Shown in pieces: positions 8,646 through 16,808 of a DNA stretch of 64,000 nt. The notes below the pieces were generated by a model. It was given only the letters and a program-made list of their open reading frames with translations. It had not been told where the DNA came from and did no database searches. Origin of the DNA: Kitasatospora sp. NBC_00240 (GTDB lineage Bacteria > Actinomycetota > Actinomycetes > Streptomycetales > Streptomycetaceae). Position 1 is the stretch's first letter, and each line of letters starts with the position of its first letter. The translations under genes were made by a program, and so were the position numbers. Location of the stretch: positions 806,001 to 870,000 of the forward strand of contig NZ_JAPEMU010000001.1 in the NCBI RefSeq assembly GCF_026342405.1. The letters are read 5' to 3'.

Positions 8646-9379
8646 GTCGCCTCCCTGGCCTCGTAGCGCGGCGGGGGCAGTGCCGCCGGGGCTGTCATCG
8701 GGTCGAGTGGTTCGCTGTCGTAGCGAATGCGGCCGTCGAGGATCTCGACCCGGCGGGGCATCGATCGGGCGATGGACTGGTCGTGGGTGATGACGGCGAT
8801 GGTGGTGCCGTCGGCGTTGAGCTCGTGCAGCAGCCGCATCACCTGGGTGCCGGAGGCGGAGTCCAGCGCTCCGGTGGGCTCGTCGGCGAGTACGATCGCG
8901 GGCCGCCCCACCAGGGCGCGGGCGATGGCCACGCGCTGGCGTTCACCGCCGGAGAGTTCGTGGGGCCGGTGGGCGAGCCGGTGGCCCAGGCCCACGCGTC
9001 CCAGCGCCTCGGCAGCGAGGGAGCGGCGGCGGCGTCGTGGCACGCCGTGGTAGAGCAGCCCGGTGGCGACGTTCTCCACCGCGCTCAGGTGCGGGGTGAG
9101 GAAGAACTGCTGGAAGACGAAGCCGATCCAGCGGGAGCGCACGGCTGACAGCTGACGGTCGGTCAGGCGGGCGGCGTTGTGGCCCATCACCCTGACGTGT
9201 CCCGCGGTTGGCCGGTCCAGGGTTCCCATGAGCTGCAGCATCGTCGACTTGCCGGACCCGGAGGGGCCGACGACGGCCAGCAGCTCGCCGGGCCATACCC
9301 GCAAGGAGACCTCGCGCAGTGCGTGTACGCCCCCGGGGTAGGACTTGCCGACGCCGTCGAGTTCGATGACGGGGATCAT
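8642..9379 (-). CDS. MacB/LolD-type ABC transporter ATPase
   Basis: A 245-residue ATPase with Walker A (GPSGSGKST), Q-loop region ([18 protein letters not shown]), signature motif ([15 protein letters not shown]), Walker B ([12 protein letters not shown]) and H-loop (AVITHD). The spacing fits the LolD/MacB class that partners FtsX permeases. It overlaps the adaptor gene by 4 bases (ATGA) at its start and the permease by 4 bases at its end, so the three are translationally coupled. Confidence 0.92.
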   Translation of the reverse strand: MIPVIELDGVGKSYPGGVHALREVSLRVWPGELLAVVGPSGSGKSTMLQLMGTLDRPTAGHVRVMGHNAARLTDRQLSAVRSRWIGFVFQQFFLTPHLSAVENVATGLLYHGVPRRRRRSLAAEALGRVGLGHRLAHRPHELSGGERQRVAIARALVGRPAIVLADEPTGALDSASGTQVMRLLHELNADGTTIAVITHDQSIARSMPRRVEILDGRIRYDSEPLDPMTAPAALPPPRYEAREAT

Positions 9380-10689
9380 GAGGAGGGGACCTCCACTTTC
9401 ATGCCTTCGTGCAGGTCCGGGCTGATGACCTCCACGTTGCCACCGGCGAAGATGCCGAGCGTGACGGGCACCAGGCGGGTGGTGCCGTCGTCGGCTACGA
9501 CCTGGACGGCGTAGGTGCCCTGCACGGTGGCCAGCAGCGACGTCACCGGTACGGCCAGCACGTTCTTGTGCTCGTCGCTGGTGAACAGCACCGTGACCGG
9601 TGCCCCGTCGAGTCTGCCCGCGTCCGCGGGTTGGTCGAGCGTGACCTTCACCTTGATGGTGGCGTTGTCGGTGCCGGAGCCGGCCCGGTTGTTGCCTGCC
9701 GGGCCCGCGCTGCCGGCGTTGTCGGGGGCTGTGGCGACGGTGCCGACGTCGCTGATCTGACCTGAGGTCGTCGTGCCGCCGGGCAGCTGTACCTGCACGG
9801 CCGCTCCCTGCTTGGCCAAGGCCACCTTGCCGGTCGCCAGGTTCACGCTGACCACCCGGTCCGTACCGGTGGCGCTCAGCACCGCGCCGGAAGCGGGGGC
9901 GCCGACCGTCCCGGTGACGGAGGCGACCCGGATCGCGGTGGGCTCCACCACGACATCCCCGAGCGCGACCGTGCCGGTCTGCGACCGCCCCTGAGCTTTC
10001 TGCCAGCTCTTGACCGCCTGGGCGGTGGCATCGCTGAAGTGCTTGTCGTCGGCCAGGTCGCTGCCGTAGCCGAGGGCCTTGAGATTCTCCTTCAGCTCCT
10101 GCACGTCCGCACCGTCGGACACGCCCACGTTCAGGTCGCGCCAGGACGGGACCGACCCGTACAGCAGCGGAACCGGCTTGTCATCCACGCGGTAGACCTG
10201 CTGGCCGCGCTCGATGGTCTGTCCCTGAGCGGGCAGCCACGTCAGCACGTTGGCACCCGCGTTCGACGCACCAGGCGTCCTGGACGGGCCGCCACCCGCC
10301 GTGCCGGGACCGGAACCGGAGCCCGCGGTGATCGTGTAGGAGCCGTCGAAGCCGAGCGTCCCGTCGTCCTTGTCCTGCACCACCAGGTCGGTTCTGGTGA
10401 CCGCTGCTGTCGTCGGCCGGGCCGTGCCGGCCACCTGCTTGTCTCCCGTGGGGTGGACCGCGAGGTACGCTGCGGCGCAGCCTGCCACCAAGACCAGCGC
10501 CGTGCAGACGACCAGCCAGCGACGTCTCTGCCGGCCAGGGCGCGCCGCCTCGGAGGCAGGTGCGCCGGGTACCGGGCGGGCAGCGGTGATCGGGTCGGGG
10601 TCGGGTGGGGCGGTGACCGTGCCGGGGCCGGCCGCTGCGCCGTGGTCAGGGTTCATTGGCACGTCATCCTGTTCTTGTCGGTGGATCAT
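9376..10689 (-). CDS. exporter adaptor protein with peptidoglycan-binding domain
   Basis: A 437-residue membrane-anchored adaptor. A cytoplasmic Pro/Ala-rich N-terminus leads to one transmembrane helix ([21 protein letters not shown], about residues 58-78). A PG_binding_1-like domain follows ([25 protein letters not shown]), with lipoyl/barrel-sandwich segments of the HlyD/MacA kind in the C-terminal half. The ATG at 10689 overlaps the lipoprotein stop (ATGA) and has GGGAG upstream, matching the coupling elsewhere in the operon. ATG at 10656 is an alternative. The domain set fits a Gram-positive equivalent of MacA. Confidence 0.8.
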   Translation of the reverse strand: MIHRQEQDDVPMNPDHGAAAGPGTVTAPPDPDPITAARPVPGAPASEAARPGRQRRRWLVVCTALVLVAGCAAAYLAVHPTGDKQVAGTARPTTAAVTRTDLVVQDKDDGTLGFDGSYTITAGSGSGPGTAGGGPSRTPGASNAGANVLTWLPAQGQTIERGQQVYRVDDKPVPLLYGSVPSWRDLNVGVSDGADVQELKENLKALGYGSDLADDKHFSDATAQAVKSWQKAQGRSQTGTVALGDVVVEPTAIRVASVTGTVGAPASGAVLSATGTDRVVSVNLATGKVALAKQGAAVQVQLPGGTTTSGQISDVGTVATAPDNAGSAGPAGNNRAGSGTDNATIKVKVTLDQPADAGRLDGAPVTVLFTSDEHKNVLAVPVTSLLATVQGTYAVQVVADDGTTRLVPVTLGIFAGGNVEVISPDLHEGMKVEVPSS

Positions 10690-11270
10690 CCCGCACCGCT
10701 CCCGGGCGCAGAGCCGGCCGGCTTCGACATGACCGACTGGCACGCCTTGTTCGCCGCGTCCATCTTCTGCGGGTCCACATTTCCTTCGACGCGCAGCGAG
10801 CCGCTTCCGTCCGGGTCCTGCATGTTCACGCCGTGCTCGCGCATGCACTGGGCCATCTTGGTGAGCATGTCCTTGGCCTTCGGGTCGTCCATGCTCGGAC
10901 CGCCGGCGCTGAGGAAGTGCTGGCACTCCTGCAGGGCCGCCTGCACCTTGGCCGGGTCCTGGCCCGGACCGCCGATCCTGATGGAACCGCCCGCCTGCGC
11001 GTCCGGCACGTCCACGCCCTTGTCGCGCATGCAGCGGGCGAACTGCAACTGTGCGTCCTCGGGGTTCGCCGCCCCCGGAGACGGACTCGCCGAACTCCCG
11101 GCTTGCGAGCCGTTACCGAGGCTGGCCACCTTCGGGCCGCCGTCCTGGCCGCCGCCGCAGCCGGCCAGCACCAGTGCCGCCACTCCCACCCCCACACCGG
11201 CCAGCCCCCGCCGGAGCCTGGAAGGCGTGCGCAGCGTGGGAGCAGGGCGGATCAGTGTGCTGATCTTCAT
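10686..11270 (-). CDS. secreted lipoprotein, first gene of the exporter operon
   Basis: A 194-residue lipoprotein with a signal peptide ending in the lipobox LAGC (Cys at about residue 38). The mature part carries two related segments (FARCMRDKGVDVPD and MAQCMREHGVNMQD), each ending near a further Cys (LQECQHF, NKACQSV), suggesting an internal duplication with paired cysteines. This lipoprotein type commonly neighbours MacAB-like exporters and two-component systems in streptomycetes, but its role is unknown; it may sense the substrate. GAAGGG precedes the ATG. Confidence 0.75.
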   Translation of the reverse strand: MKISTLIRPAPTLRTPSRLRRGLAGVGVGVAALVLAGCGGGQDGGPKVASLGNGSQAGSSASPSPGAANPEDAQLQFARCMRDKGVDVPDAQAGGSIRIGGPGQDPAKVQAALQECQHFLSAGGPSMDDPKAKDMLTKMAQCMREHGVNMQDPDGSGSLRVEGNVDPQKMDAANKACQSVMSKPAGSAPGSGAG

Positions 11271-11461
11271 CTTCTCGTACCCTTCGTCCTAGGCCGGATT
11301 CGGCCGTCGGCACCAAGGAATACGCGGCTCGGCATTTCATGGGCGTTCCAGTTTTCTGTTATGCCGCAGAAACATTCGCCGCGATACCACTTGGCGTAGG
11401 GAAGGCCGGCGCCCGATATATGCCCGGCGGCGACCCGCGGACAGGAAGAAGGGAACGAGCG
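11271..11461. promoter_or_regulatory. divergent promoter region, exporter operon / two-component system
   Basis: The 191-bp gap separates the lipoprotein (minus) from the response regulator (plus) and must carry both promoters. This layout suggests that the response regulator controls the exporter. I see no clear repeat of an OmpR-type site. AGAAGGGA at about 11447-11454 is the ribosome-binding site of the response regulator. Confidence 0.45.
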
Positions 11462-12115
11462 ATGCGCGTACTTGTGGCCGAGGACGAGCACGTGCTCGCC
11501 GACCTGGTGGCAGCGGGTCTGCGTGCGTACGCGATGGCCGTCGATATCGCCTACGACGGCCCCAGCGCCCAGCAGCGGCTGGCGGTCAACGACTACGACG
11601 TGCTCGTGCTGGACCGCGACCTGCCCGGCGTCCACGGTGACCAGATCTGCCGGGAGCTGACCGGGATAGGCGCCCGCACCCGCATCCTCATGCTCACCGC
11701 AGCCGGCACGGTGGCCGACCGGGTCCAGGGACTGCGGCTGGGCGCCGACGACTATCTGCCCAAGCCCTTCGAATACGACGAACTGGTCGCCCGAGTCCAG
11801 GCGCTCGGCCGCCGCACCCAGACTGCTCTGCCACCCATCCTGGAAAAGGGCGGCCTCGTGCTCGACGCCGCGAACCGCCAGGTCCACCGGAACGGCCGCT
11901 ATCTGGCGTTGTCCCGCAAGGAGTTCGCCGTCCTCGAAGTACTGCTGCGGGCCAGGGGGGCGGCGGTCAGCACGGAGGAGCTGCTGGAACGCGCCTGGGA
12001 CGAGAATGCCGACCCGTTCACCAACGCCGTCCGCGTCACCCTCTCCAGGCTCCGCAGCAAACTCGGACAGCCCCCGATGATCGAGACCCTGCCAGGCATC
12101 GGCTACCGGATATGA
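11462..12115 (+). CDS. OmpR-family response regulator
   Basis: A 217-residue regulator with a receiver domain (acidic pocket E7/D8, phosphoacceptor Asp51 in VLVLDRDLPG, Lys in DDYLPKPFEYDELVARV). It carries a Trans_reg_C winged helix (LSRKEFAVLEVLLRARGAA, VRVTLSRLRSKLG). The ATG at 11462 was preferred to 11339 because it begins directly with the receiver fold and has AGAAGGGA upstream. It overlaps the kinase gene by 4 bases. Confidence 0.92.
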   Translation: MRVLVAEDEHVLADLVAAGLRAYAMAVDIAYDGPSAQQRLAVNDYDVLVLDRDLPGVHGDQICRELTGIGARTRILMLTAAGTVADRVQGLRLGADDYLPKPFEYDELVARVQALGRRTQTALPPILEKGGLVLDAANRQVHRNGRYLALSRKEFAVLEVLLRARGAAVSTEELLERAWDENADPFTNAVRVTLSRLRSKLGQPPMIETLPGIGYRI

Positions 12116-13575
12116 AGGCGGCGCCCGTGCACCCCGACCCCGTGCACCCCGACCCCGTCCACCCGCCCGTCCAGGCCGACCACCCCAGGAAGGTACGCCG
12201 CCTGCTGCCGACCGTACGGGTCCGCCTGACCGCCCTGTACGGCGGACTGTTCTTCCTCGCCGGCACGCTACTGATCACCGTCATCTACCTGTGGTTCCAG
12301 CAGCGCACGGCCATTGCTAGGACCGTGTCCGTCGGAACCGAAGCAGGCACACCGCTCGGCTCCCGACCCCCCGTCGTCGGACCGCTCCCCTCGCTGCCCG
12401 GGGAATGGCGGCAGTCGGCCGTGCAGCCGCCGAACATCGTGCCGGAGGCGGTGACCGACGCCATCGCGCGATACAGGCACGAAATGCTGCAGGAGCTACT
12501 GACCGTCTCCGGCATCGCACTCGCCCTGCTGGTGCTCCTCGCTATGCTGCTGGGCTGGTGGATGGCCGGGCACGTCCTGCGACCGGTCCACGCGATCACC
12601 ACGACCGCCCGGCGGCTGTCCTGGGAGAACCTGCACGAACGGATCGCCCTCACCGGCCCCCGCGACGAGTTCAAGGAACTCGCCGACACCTTCGACGACC
12701 TCCTTGACCGGCTGCACAACGCCTTCTCCAGTCAGCGGCGCTTCATCGCCAACGCCTCCCACGAACTACGCACCCCCCTGACCATCCAACGCGCCGCCAT
12801 CCAGATCGGTCTCGCCGACACCTCCCCCTCACCCGACAGCCTCAACACGGTCAGGCAGCAGCTCCTCGACGCCAACCGCCGTGCCGAACGCCTCATCGAC
12901 GGACTGCTGCTCCTCGCCCAGGGCGAACAAGGGCTCACCCACCGCGAACCCGTCGCGCTGGACGAAGTGGCCGCCGAGGTGGCCCGCCAACATGAGTCCG
13001 CCGCGACCGCCTCCGGCGTCACGGTCGACCTGGACCTGCACCCGGTCAGTGTCCTGGGCAACCCGGTCCTGCTCACCCACCTCGTGACCAACCTGGTCCA
13101 GAACGCGATCCGACACAACCACCGCGGCGGCGCGCTGCAGATCCGCACATCCCCGCACGGTGGACTGGTCGTCCACAACAGCGGACCCTACGTGCCCGCA
13201 GACACCCTCCCCGAGCTGTTCGAGCCCTTCCGGCGAGGCGTCACCGCGCGCACCGGCTCCACCCAGGGCGCCGGACTGGGCCTGTCCATCGTCCGCTCCA
13301 TCGCCCAGATCCATGCCGGGACCGTCACCGCCCGCCCGAACCCCGACGGGGGCCTGGAGGTCCACGTCACCCTGCCTCTACTGCCCACCGAAGCAACGGC
13401 CGGTACGCGCAGCCCGACCAGGAGCACCACGCGGCCCGGAACTTCACGTGGTGGACCGGCCAACGATGAACGGAACAGCTCCGGACGGCACATTCCGGAA
13501 GACCCGCCCCCTTGTGGCACACGCTGCCAACTGGCCATTCGCCCGGATCGAGAGCGTGTCCGAAACTTCGTGTAA
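12112..13575 (+). CDS. sensor histidine kinase, C-terminus altered by IS256 insertion
   Basis: A 487-residue kinase: an N-terminal VHPDP repeat, a transmembrane segment at about 41-61, a roughly 70-residue extracellular loop, a second transmembrane segment at about 132-155, HAMP, HisKA with His217 in ANASHELRTPLT, and HATPase_c (NLVQNAIRHN; GAGLGLSIV). The IS256 element entered immediately before the original TGA, which now lies at 16596-16598. The gene instead reads 7 extra codons (ERVRNFV) into the inverted repeat and stops at TAA. The ancestral protein had 480 residues, so the kinase is probably still functional. Confidence 0.9.
   Translation: MKAAPVHPDPVHPDPVHPPVQADHPRKVRRLLPTVRVRLTALYGGLFFLAGTLLITVIYLWFQQRTAIARTVSVGTEAGTPLGSRPPVVGPLPSLPGEWRQSAVQPPNIVPEAVTDAIARYRHEMLQELLTVSGIALALLVLLAMLLGWWMAGHVLRPVHAITTTARRLSWENLHERIALTGPRDEFKELADTFDDLLDRLHNAFSSQRRFIANASHELRTPLTIQRAAIQIGLADTSPSPDSLNTVRQQLLDANRRAERLIDGLLLLAQGEQGLTHREPVALDEVAAEVARQHESAATASGVTVDLDLHPVSVLGNPVLLTHLVTNLVQNAIRHNHRGGALQIRTSPHGGLVVHNSGPYVPADTLPELFEPFRRGVTARTGSTQGAGLGLSIVRSIAQIHAGTVTARPNPDGGLEVHVTLPLLPTEATAGTRSPTRSTTRPGTSRGGPANDERNSSGRHIPEDPPPCGTRCQLAIRPDRERVRNFV
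13544..13551. repeat. 8-bp target duplication of the IS256 element (left copy)
   Basis: CGGATCGA here is repeated at 16588-16595 on the other side of the element, as expected for IS256 family insertion. Confidence 0.85.
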
Positions 13576-13641
13576 GTCCGTGATGTGGAAGTCTGGCCGG
13601 GGCTCGGTGTCCGGGCCCTGACCAGGCGGAACGGACGAGTG

Positions 13642-14913
13642 ATGACGGACAAGATTGAACCGGTTGTTGCACCGGCCGGGGACGCGCTGGTCGACGAGGT
13701 CGTCGAGCGGCTGATGGACAGTGCTGACGCCTCCGGGGCGGCCCTGCTCGGCGACGGCGGGCTGCTCACCGAGATCACCAGGGCGGTGTTGGAACGCGCT
13801 CTGGAGGCGGAGATGACCGAGCACCTGGGCTACGAGAAGCACGACCCGGCGGGCCGGGGCTCGGGCAACTCCCGCAACGGAACCTCGCCCAAGACCGTGC
13901 TGACGGACGTCGGCGCGGTGACGGTGGCGGTGCCCCGGGACCGCAACGGGGACTTCGAGCCCCGTCTCGTGCCCCGGAACACCCGTCGGCTGGCAGGGTT
14001 CAACGAGCGGATCCTGTCGCTGTACGCGCGCGGGATGAGCGTGCGCGACATCCGCTCGCACCTGGCTCAGATCTACGGGGTCGAGGTCAGCGCGGACCTG
14101 ATCAGCAAGGTCACCGACGCTGTGGTCGACGAGCTGGCCGCCTGGCAGAGCCGACCGCTGGACGCGGTCTGGCCGATCATCTACATCGACGCGCTGTGGG
14201 TGAAGATCCGCTCCGGGTCGGTGACGTCGAAGCCGGTCTACGTGGCCGTCGGCGTGGACATGGACGGCCGCAAAGACGTCCTGGGCCTGTGGGTGGGAGC
14301 CGAGGGCGAAGGTGCCACCACGTGGATGGCCGTGCTGTCCGAACTGCGCAACCGCGGCGTCGAGGACGTGTGCATCGTGGCCTGCGACGGCCTGAAGGGC
14401 CTGCCCGACGCGGTCACCGCGACCTGGCCCAAGGCCACGGTCCAAACATGCGTGATCCACCTGATCCGCGCATCCCTGCGGCTCACCTCGGGCAAGGACC
14501 ACCCCGCACTGGTGCCGGCCCTGCGGGCGATCTACACCGCACCCACCGAGCAGGCGGCCGAACTGGCCCTGGCCGAGTTCGCGGACTCCGAGCTCGCGGC
14601 CCGCTACCCGGCCGTGGTCCGCACCTGGCGGGCGGCCTGGAGCGAGTTCACGCCCTACCTGGCCTTCCCACCCGCCATAAGGAAGGTCGTCTACTCCACG
14701 AACATGGTGGAGTCGATCAACTCCCGGCTTCGGAAGGCCACCCGCAACCGTGGCCATTTCCCGTCGGAGCAGGCTGCCCTGAAGGTGCTCTACCTCGCCG
14801 TCAGGGAACAGATCAACCCCAAAGCACGCGACGCCAATCACGTCGCCGCACACTGGAAGGAAGCGCTGAACCAGTTCTCACTGTTCTTCGAGGACCGGCT
14901 CAGCATCCGATGA
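13642..14913 (+). CDS. IS256-family transposase (mutator type)
   Basis: A 423-residue transposase with the mutator-type DDE residues visible: Asp in YIDALWVKIR, Asp in VCIVACDGLKGLPDAV, and Glu in STNMVESINSRLRK. The N-terminal region (MTEHLGYEKHDPAG, NSRNGTSPKTVLTDVG) is typical. ATG at 13642 follows GGCGGAACGGACGAGTG; an upstream in-frame start at 13585 lacks the family N-terminus. No frameshift or stop is seen. Confidence 0.92.
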   Translation: MTDKIEPVVAPAGDALVDEVVERLMDSADASGAALLGDGGLLTEITRAVLERALEAEMTEHLGYEKHDPAGRGSGNSRNGTSPKTVLTDVGAVTVAVPRDRNGDFEPRLVPRNTRRLAGFNERILSLYARGMSVRDIRSHLAQIYGVEVSADLISKVTDAVVDELAAWQSRPLDAVWPIIYIDALWVKIRSGSVTSKPVYVAVGVDMDGRKDVLGLWVGAEGEGATTWMAVLSELRNRGVEDVCIVACDGLKGLPDAVTATWPKATVQTCVIHLIRASLRLTSGKDHPALVPALRAIYTAPTEQAAELALAEFADSELAARYPAVVRTWRAAWSEFTPYLAFPPAIRKVVYSTNMVESINSRLRKATRNRGHFPSEQAALKVLYLAVREQINPKARDANHVAAHWKEALNQFSLFFEDRLSIR

Positions 14914-14931
14914 CACCAACCGACTTACACA

Positions 14932-14939
14932 AAGACACT
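14932..14939. repeat. 8-bp target duplication of the ISL3 element (left copy)
   Basis: AAGACACT precedes the ISL3 left end and is repeated at 16571-16578 directly after its right end. Confidence 0.9.
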
Positions 14940-16570
14940 GGCTCTGTCCCGTAATCGGTGGTAGCGCTGTGTAGTGGTCACTGGAGGAGGATGCGGTGGC
15001 GGAGGAGGGGGAACCCGGCCCGGCCGTGCATCTGCCTCATGATCCGCTTGGTTCGGGTGTTGACGCCCTCGGTGCGGCCGTTGTGGTACGGGAGGGTGAG
15101 GCCGGCGTCGACGGCGGCCCGGTCGAGTTCGAGGCCGTTGCAGAAGCTGTGCAGGTGGGGCAGGTCGGTGGCGCGCACGATGGTGATCCAGTCGGTGAGC
15201 TTGGCGTCATTGCCTTCGGCCGGGGTCAGCAGCTTTGCGAACTCTCCGGTCAGACGGGCGAGTTCGTTCATCTCCGGGCAGGCTTCGGTGAGTTCCCGCA
15301 GCAGTACGGCGTCCTTGTCGCGCAGGTTCTCCGGGCGGGTGAGCAGGAGGCGGGCGAAACGCTGCGGGGTGGTGACCGGCCTGTCGCCCTCGGCGCGGCC
15401 CTGGGTGAGGTAGCGGACCAGGAGGTTCGCGCTGCCGGTGTAGCCCAGCTCCTTGATCTCGCGCAGGAGGTGGGTGACGGGCACCGCGGGGTCCTCGCTT
15501 CGGCGCCGACGCAGGTGGTCGCGGTAGGGGTCGACGAGGGTGGGCTTGTAGCGGGGTGCGCGGCGCTCTGCGGTGGGCTCCTTCATGCGGGCGTACCGTT
15601 TGACGGTGTTCAGGGCGACGTCGAGGCGGCGGGCGCATTCGAGCAGGCCGACGCCCTGGCCGAGCAGGGTGTGGACCTGCTGCCAACGCTCGCGGGTGGT
15701 CTGCTCGCGGACGCCCCCGGGACGTGCGGGGTTCACGGTGCTGGCCCAGCAGACGGCGTGGGAGCGGACCTCGGCCAGGACCTTGCCGCACAGGTTGGAC
15801 CAGAGGTGCCACCTGTCGCTGACCTGCACCGCGTCGGGCAGGGCCTGGCGGATCGCCTCGCCGTAGGAGGCGGAGCCGTCGCGGCAGACGTACTCGGCTC
15901 CGGGATGCGCACGCAGCCACGCCACCAGGGTCCGGGTGGTGCGGTCGGGCAGGACGTCGATCCGCTCGCCGGTCTCGGCGTCGATGATCACGGTCGCGTA
16001 GCGGGACCGGCGCTTGAGGGCGAAGTCGTCGATACCGAGCACACGCGGGACGCGCAGCAGCGGCACCGCCCGGCACATGAGCATGCGCAGGGCGGTCGAG
16101 CGGGAGACCGCGCAGGCCAGTACACGGGAGAGGCGGGCGCCCGCCCGGCCCGCTAACTCCTTCACCACGGAAGCGAGTTGATCAGCCAGGCGACCAGTCC
16201 GCCGCTGGTAGCGCTCCACGACGCCGGGAACCTGCTCACGGAACGTCTGCCGCCGGCAGCCGAGCACCGGGCAGACCAAGCGCCGCAACCTCACCGAGAC
16301 GACGACCCGCCGTCCGTCCACCGGCACGTCCGAGACCCTCCGCCCGTGGAAACCGTGCACCCGCCCTGTCGGCGTCCCGCACGCGGGACACGGCACCGGA
16401 TCGTCCCGGGTCCGCGCCGACACCCGAATGACCTCGCCCTCGTCCGTCACACCCTCGACGACCAGCGCAGAGAGCCCAGAAAACACCACACGCACAAGCT
16501 CGTTGACATCACGCACACCATGCCAACGACAGTCGTCACCGTTGGTTACCACCGATTACGGGACAGAGCC
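14940..16570 (-). mobile_element. ISL3-family insertion sequence
   Basis: The 1631-bp element begins GGCTCTGTCCCGTAATCGG and ends with its exact reverse complement, giving perfect inverted repeats of about 24 bp. It is flanked by the 8-bp duplication AAGACACT. It lies inside the right inverted repeat of the IS256 element and carries one transposase gene on the minus strand. Intact ends and gene indicate a recent insertion. Confidence 0.92.
14978..16552 (-). CDS. ISL3-family transposase
   Basis: A 524-residue transposase. An N-terminal zinc-finger-like region (CPACGTPTGRVHGFH; CPVLGCRRQTF) is followed by a helix-turn-helix region and the DDE_Tnp_ISL3 core. Catalytic Asp candidates lie in VLGIDDFALKRR and VQVSDRWHLWSNL, and the Glu in HNGRTEGVNTRTKRIMRQ. 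The first start is a GTG at 16552 within the terminal repeat; a GTG about 20 codons downstream (VNELVRVVFSGL) may be the real one. The frame is intact. Confidence 0.9.
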   Translation of the reverse strand: MVTNGDDCRWHGVRDVNELVRVVFSGLSALVVEGVTDEGEVIRVSARTRDDPVPCPACGTPTGRVHGFHGRRVSDVPVDGRRVVVSVRLRRLVCPVLGCRRQTFREQVPGVVERYQRRTGRLADQLASVVKELAGRAGARLSRVLACAVSRSTALRMLMCRAVPLLRVPRVLGIDDFALKRRSRYATVIIDAETGERIDVLPDRTTRTLVAWLRAHPGAEYVCRDGSASYGEAIRQALPDAVQVSDRWHLWSNLCGKVLAEVRSHAVCWASTVNPARPGGVREQTTRERWQQVHTLLGQGVGLLECARRLDVALNTVKRYARMKEPTAERRAPRYKPTLVDPYRDHLRRRRSEDPAVPVTHLLREIKELGYTGSANLLVRYLTQGRAEGDRPVTTPQRFARLLLTRPENLRDKDAVLLRELTEACPEMNELARLTGEFAKLLTPAEGNDAKLTDWITIVRATDLPHLHSFCNGLELDRAAVDAGLTLPYHNGRTEGVNTRTKRIMRQMHGRAGFPLLRHRILLQ

Positions 16571-16762
16571 AAGACACTGACACGCCCCGGATCGATGACG
16601 CCCTCGGCGAAGCACACAGGGCCTTCGTGGCCGCTCTTCCCGACAACATGAGGTCTGGAGCCGGGCACGGGGGCGTGAGGCCGCGATCGGTCAGTCGCGA
16701 TCGTCAGCACGGTGCACGGCACGGTGAAGGCACGGCGCAGCGGGCACGCACGACGGGCGGGG

Positions 16763-16788
16763 GCGGCCCGTCGGCTGGGACGGGCCGC
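16763..16788 (-). terminator. hairpin terminator of the GH27 gene
   Basis: A 10-bp perfect stem (GCGGCCCGTC / GACGGGCCGC) with a 6-nt loop lies 20 bases past the GH27 stop codon. Confidence 0.6.
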
Positions 16789-16808
16789 TCCCGGAGAAGC
16801 ATCTGATG

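Larger units (their letters stand above)
13552..16587 (+). mobile_element. IS256-family element, interrupted by an ISL3 element
   Basis: The left end GAGCGTGTCCGAAACTT and the right end (reverse complement GGGCGTGTCAGTGTCTT) form inverted repeats of about 27 bp, flanked by the direct repeat CGGATCGA. The transposase gene is intact. The right terminal repeat is split by an ISL3 insertion at 14940-16570, which would leave the IS256 copy immobile unless the outer ends still synapse. Without ISL3 and its duplication the element would be about 1.4 kb. Confidence 0.88.
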
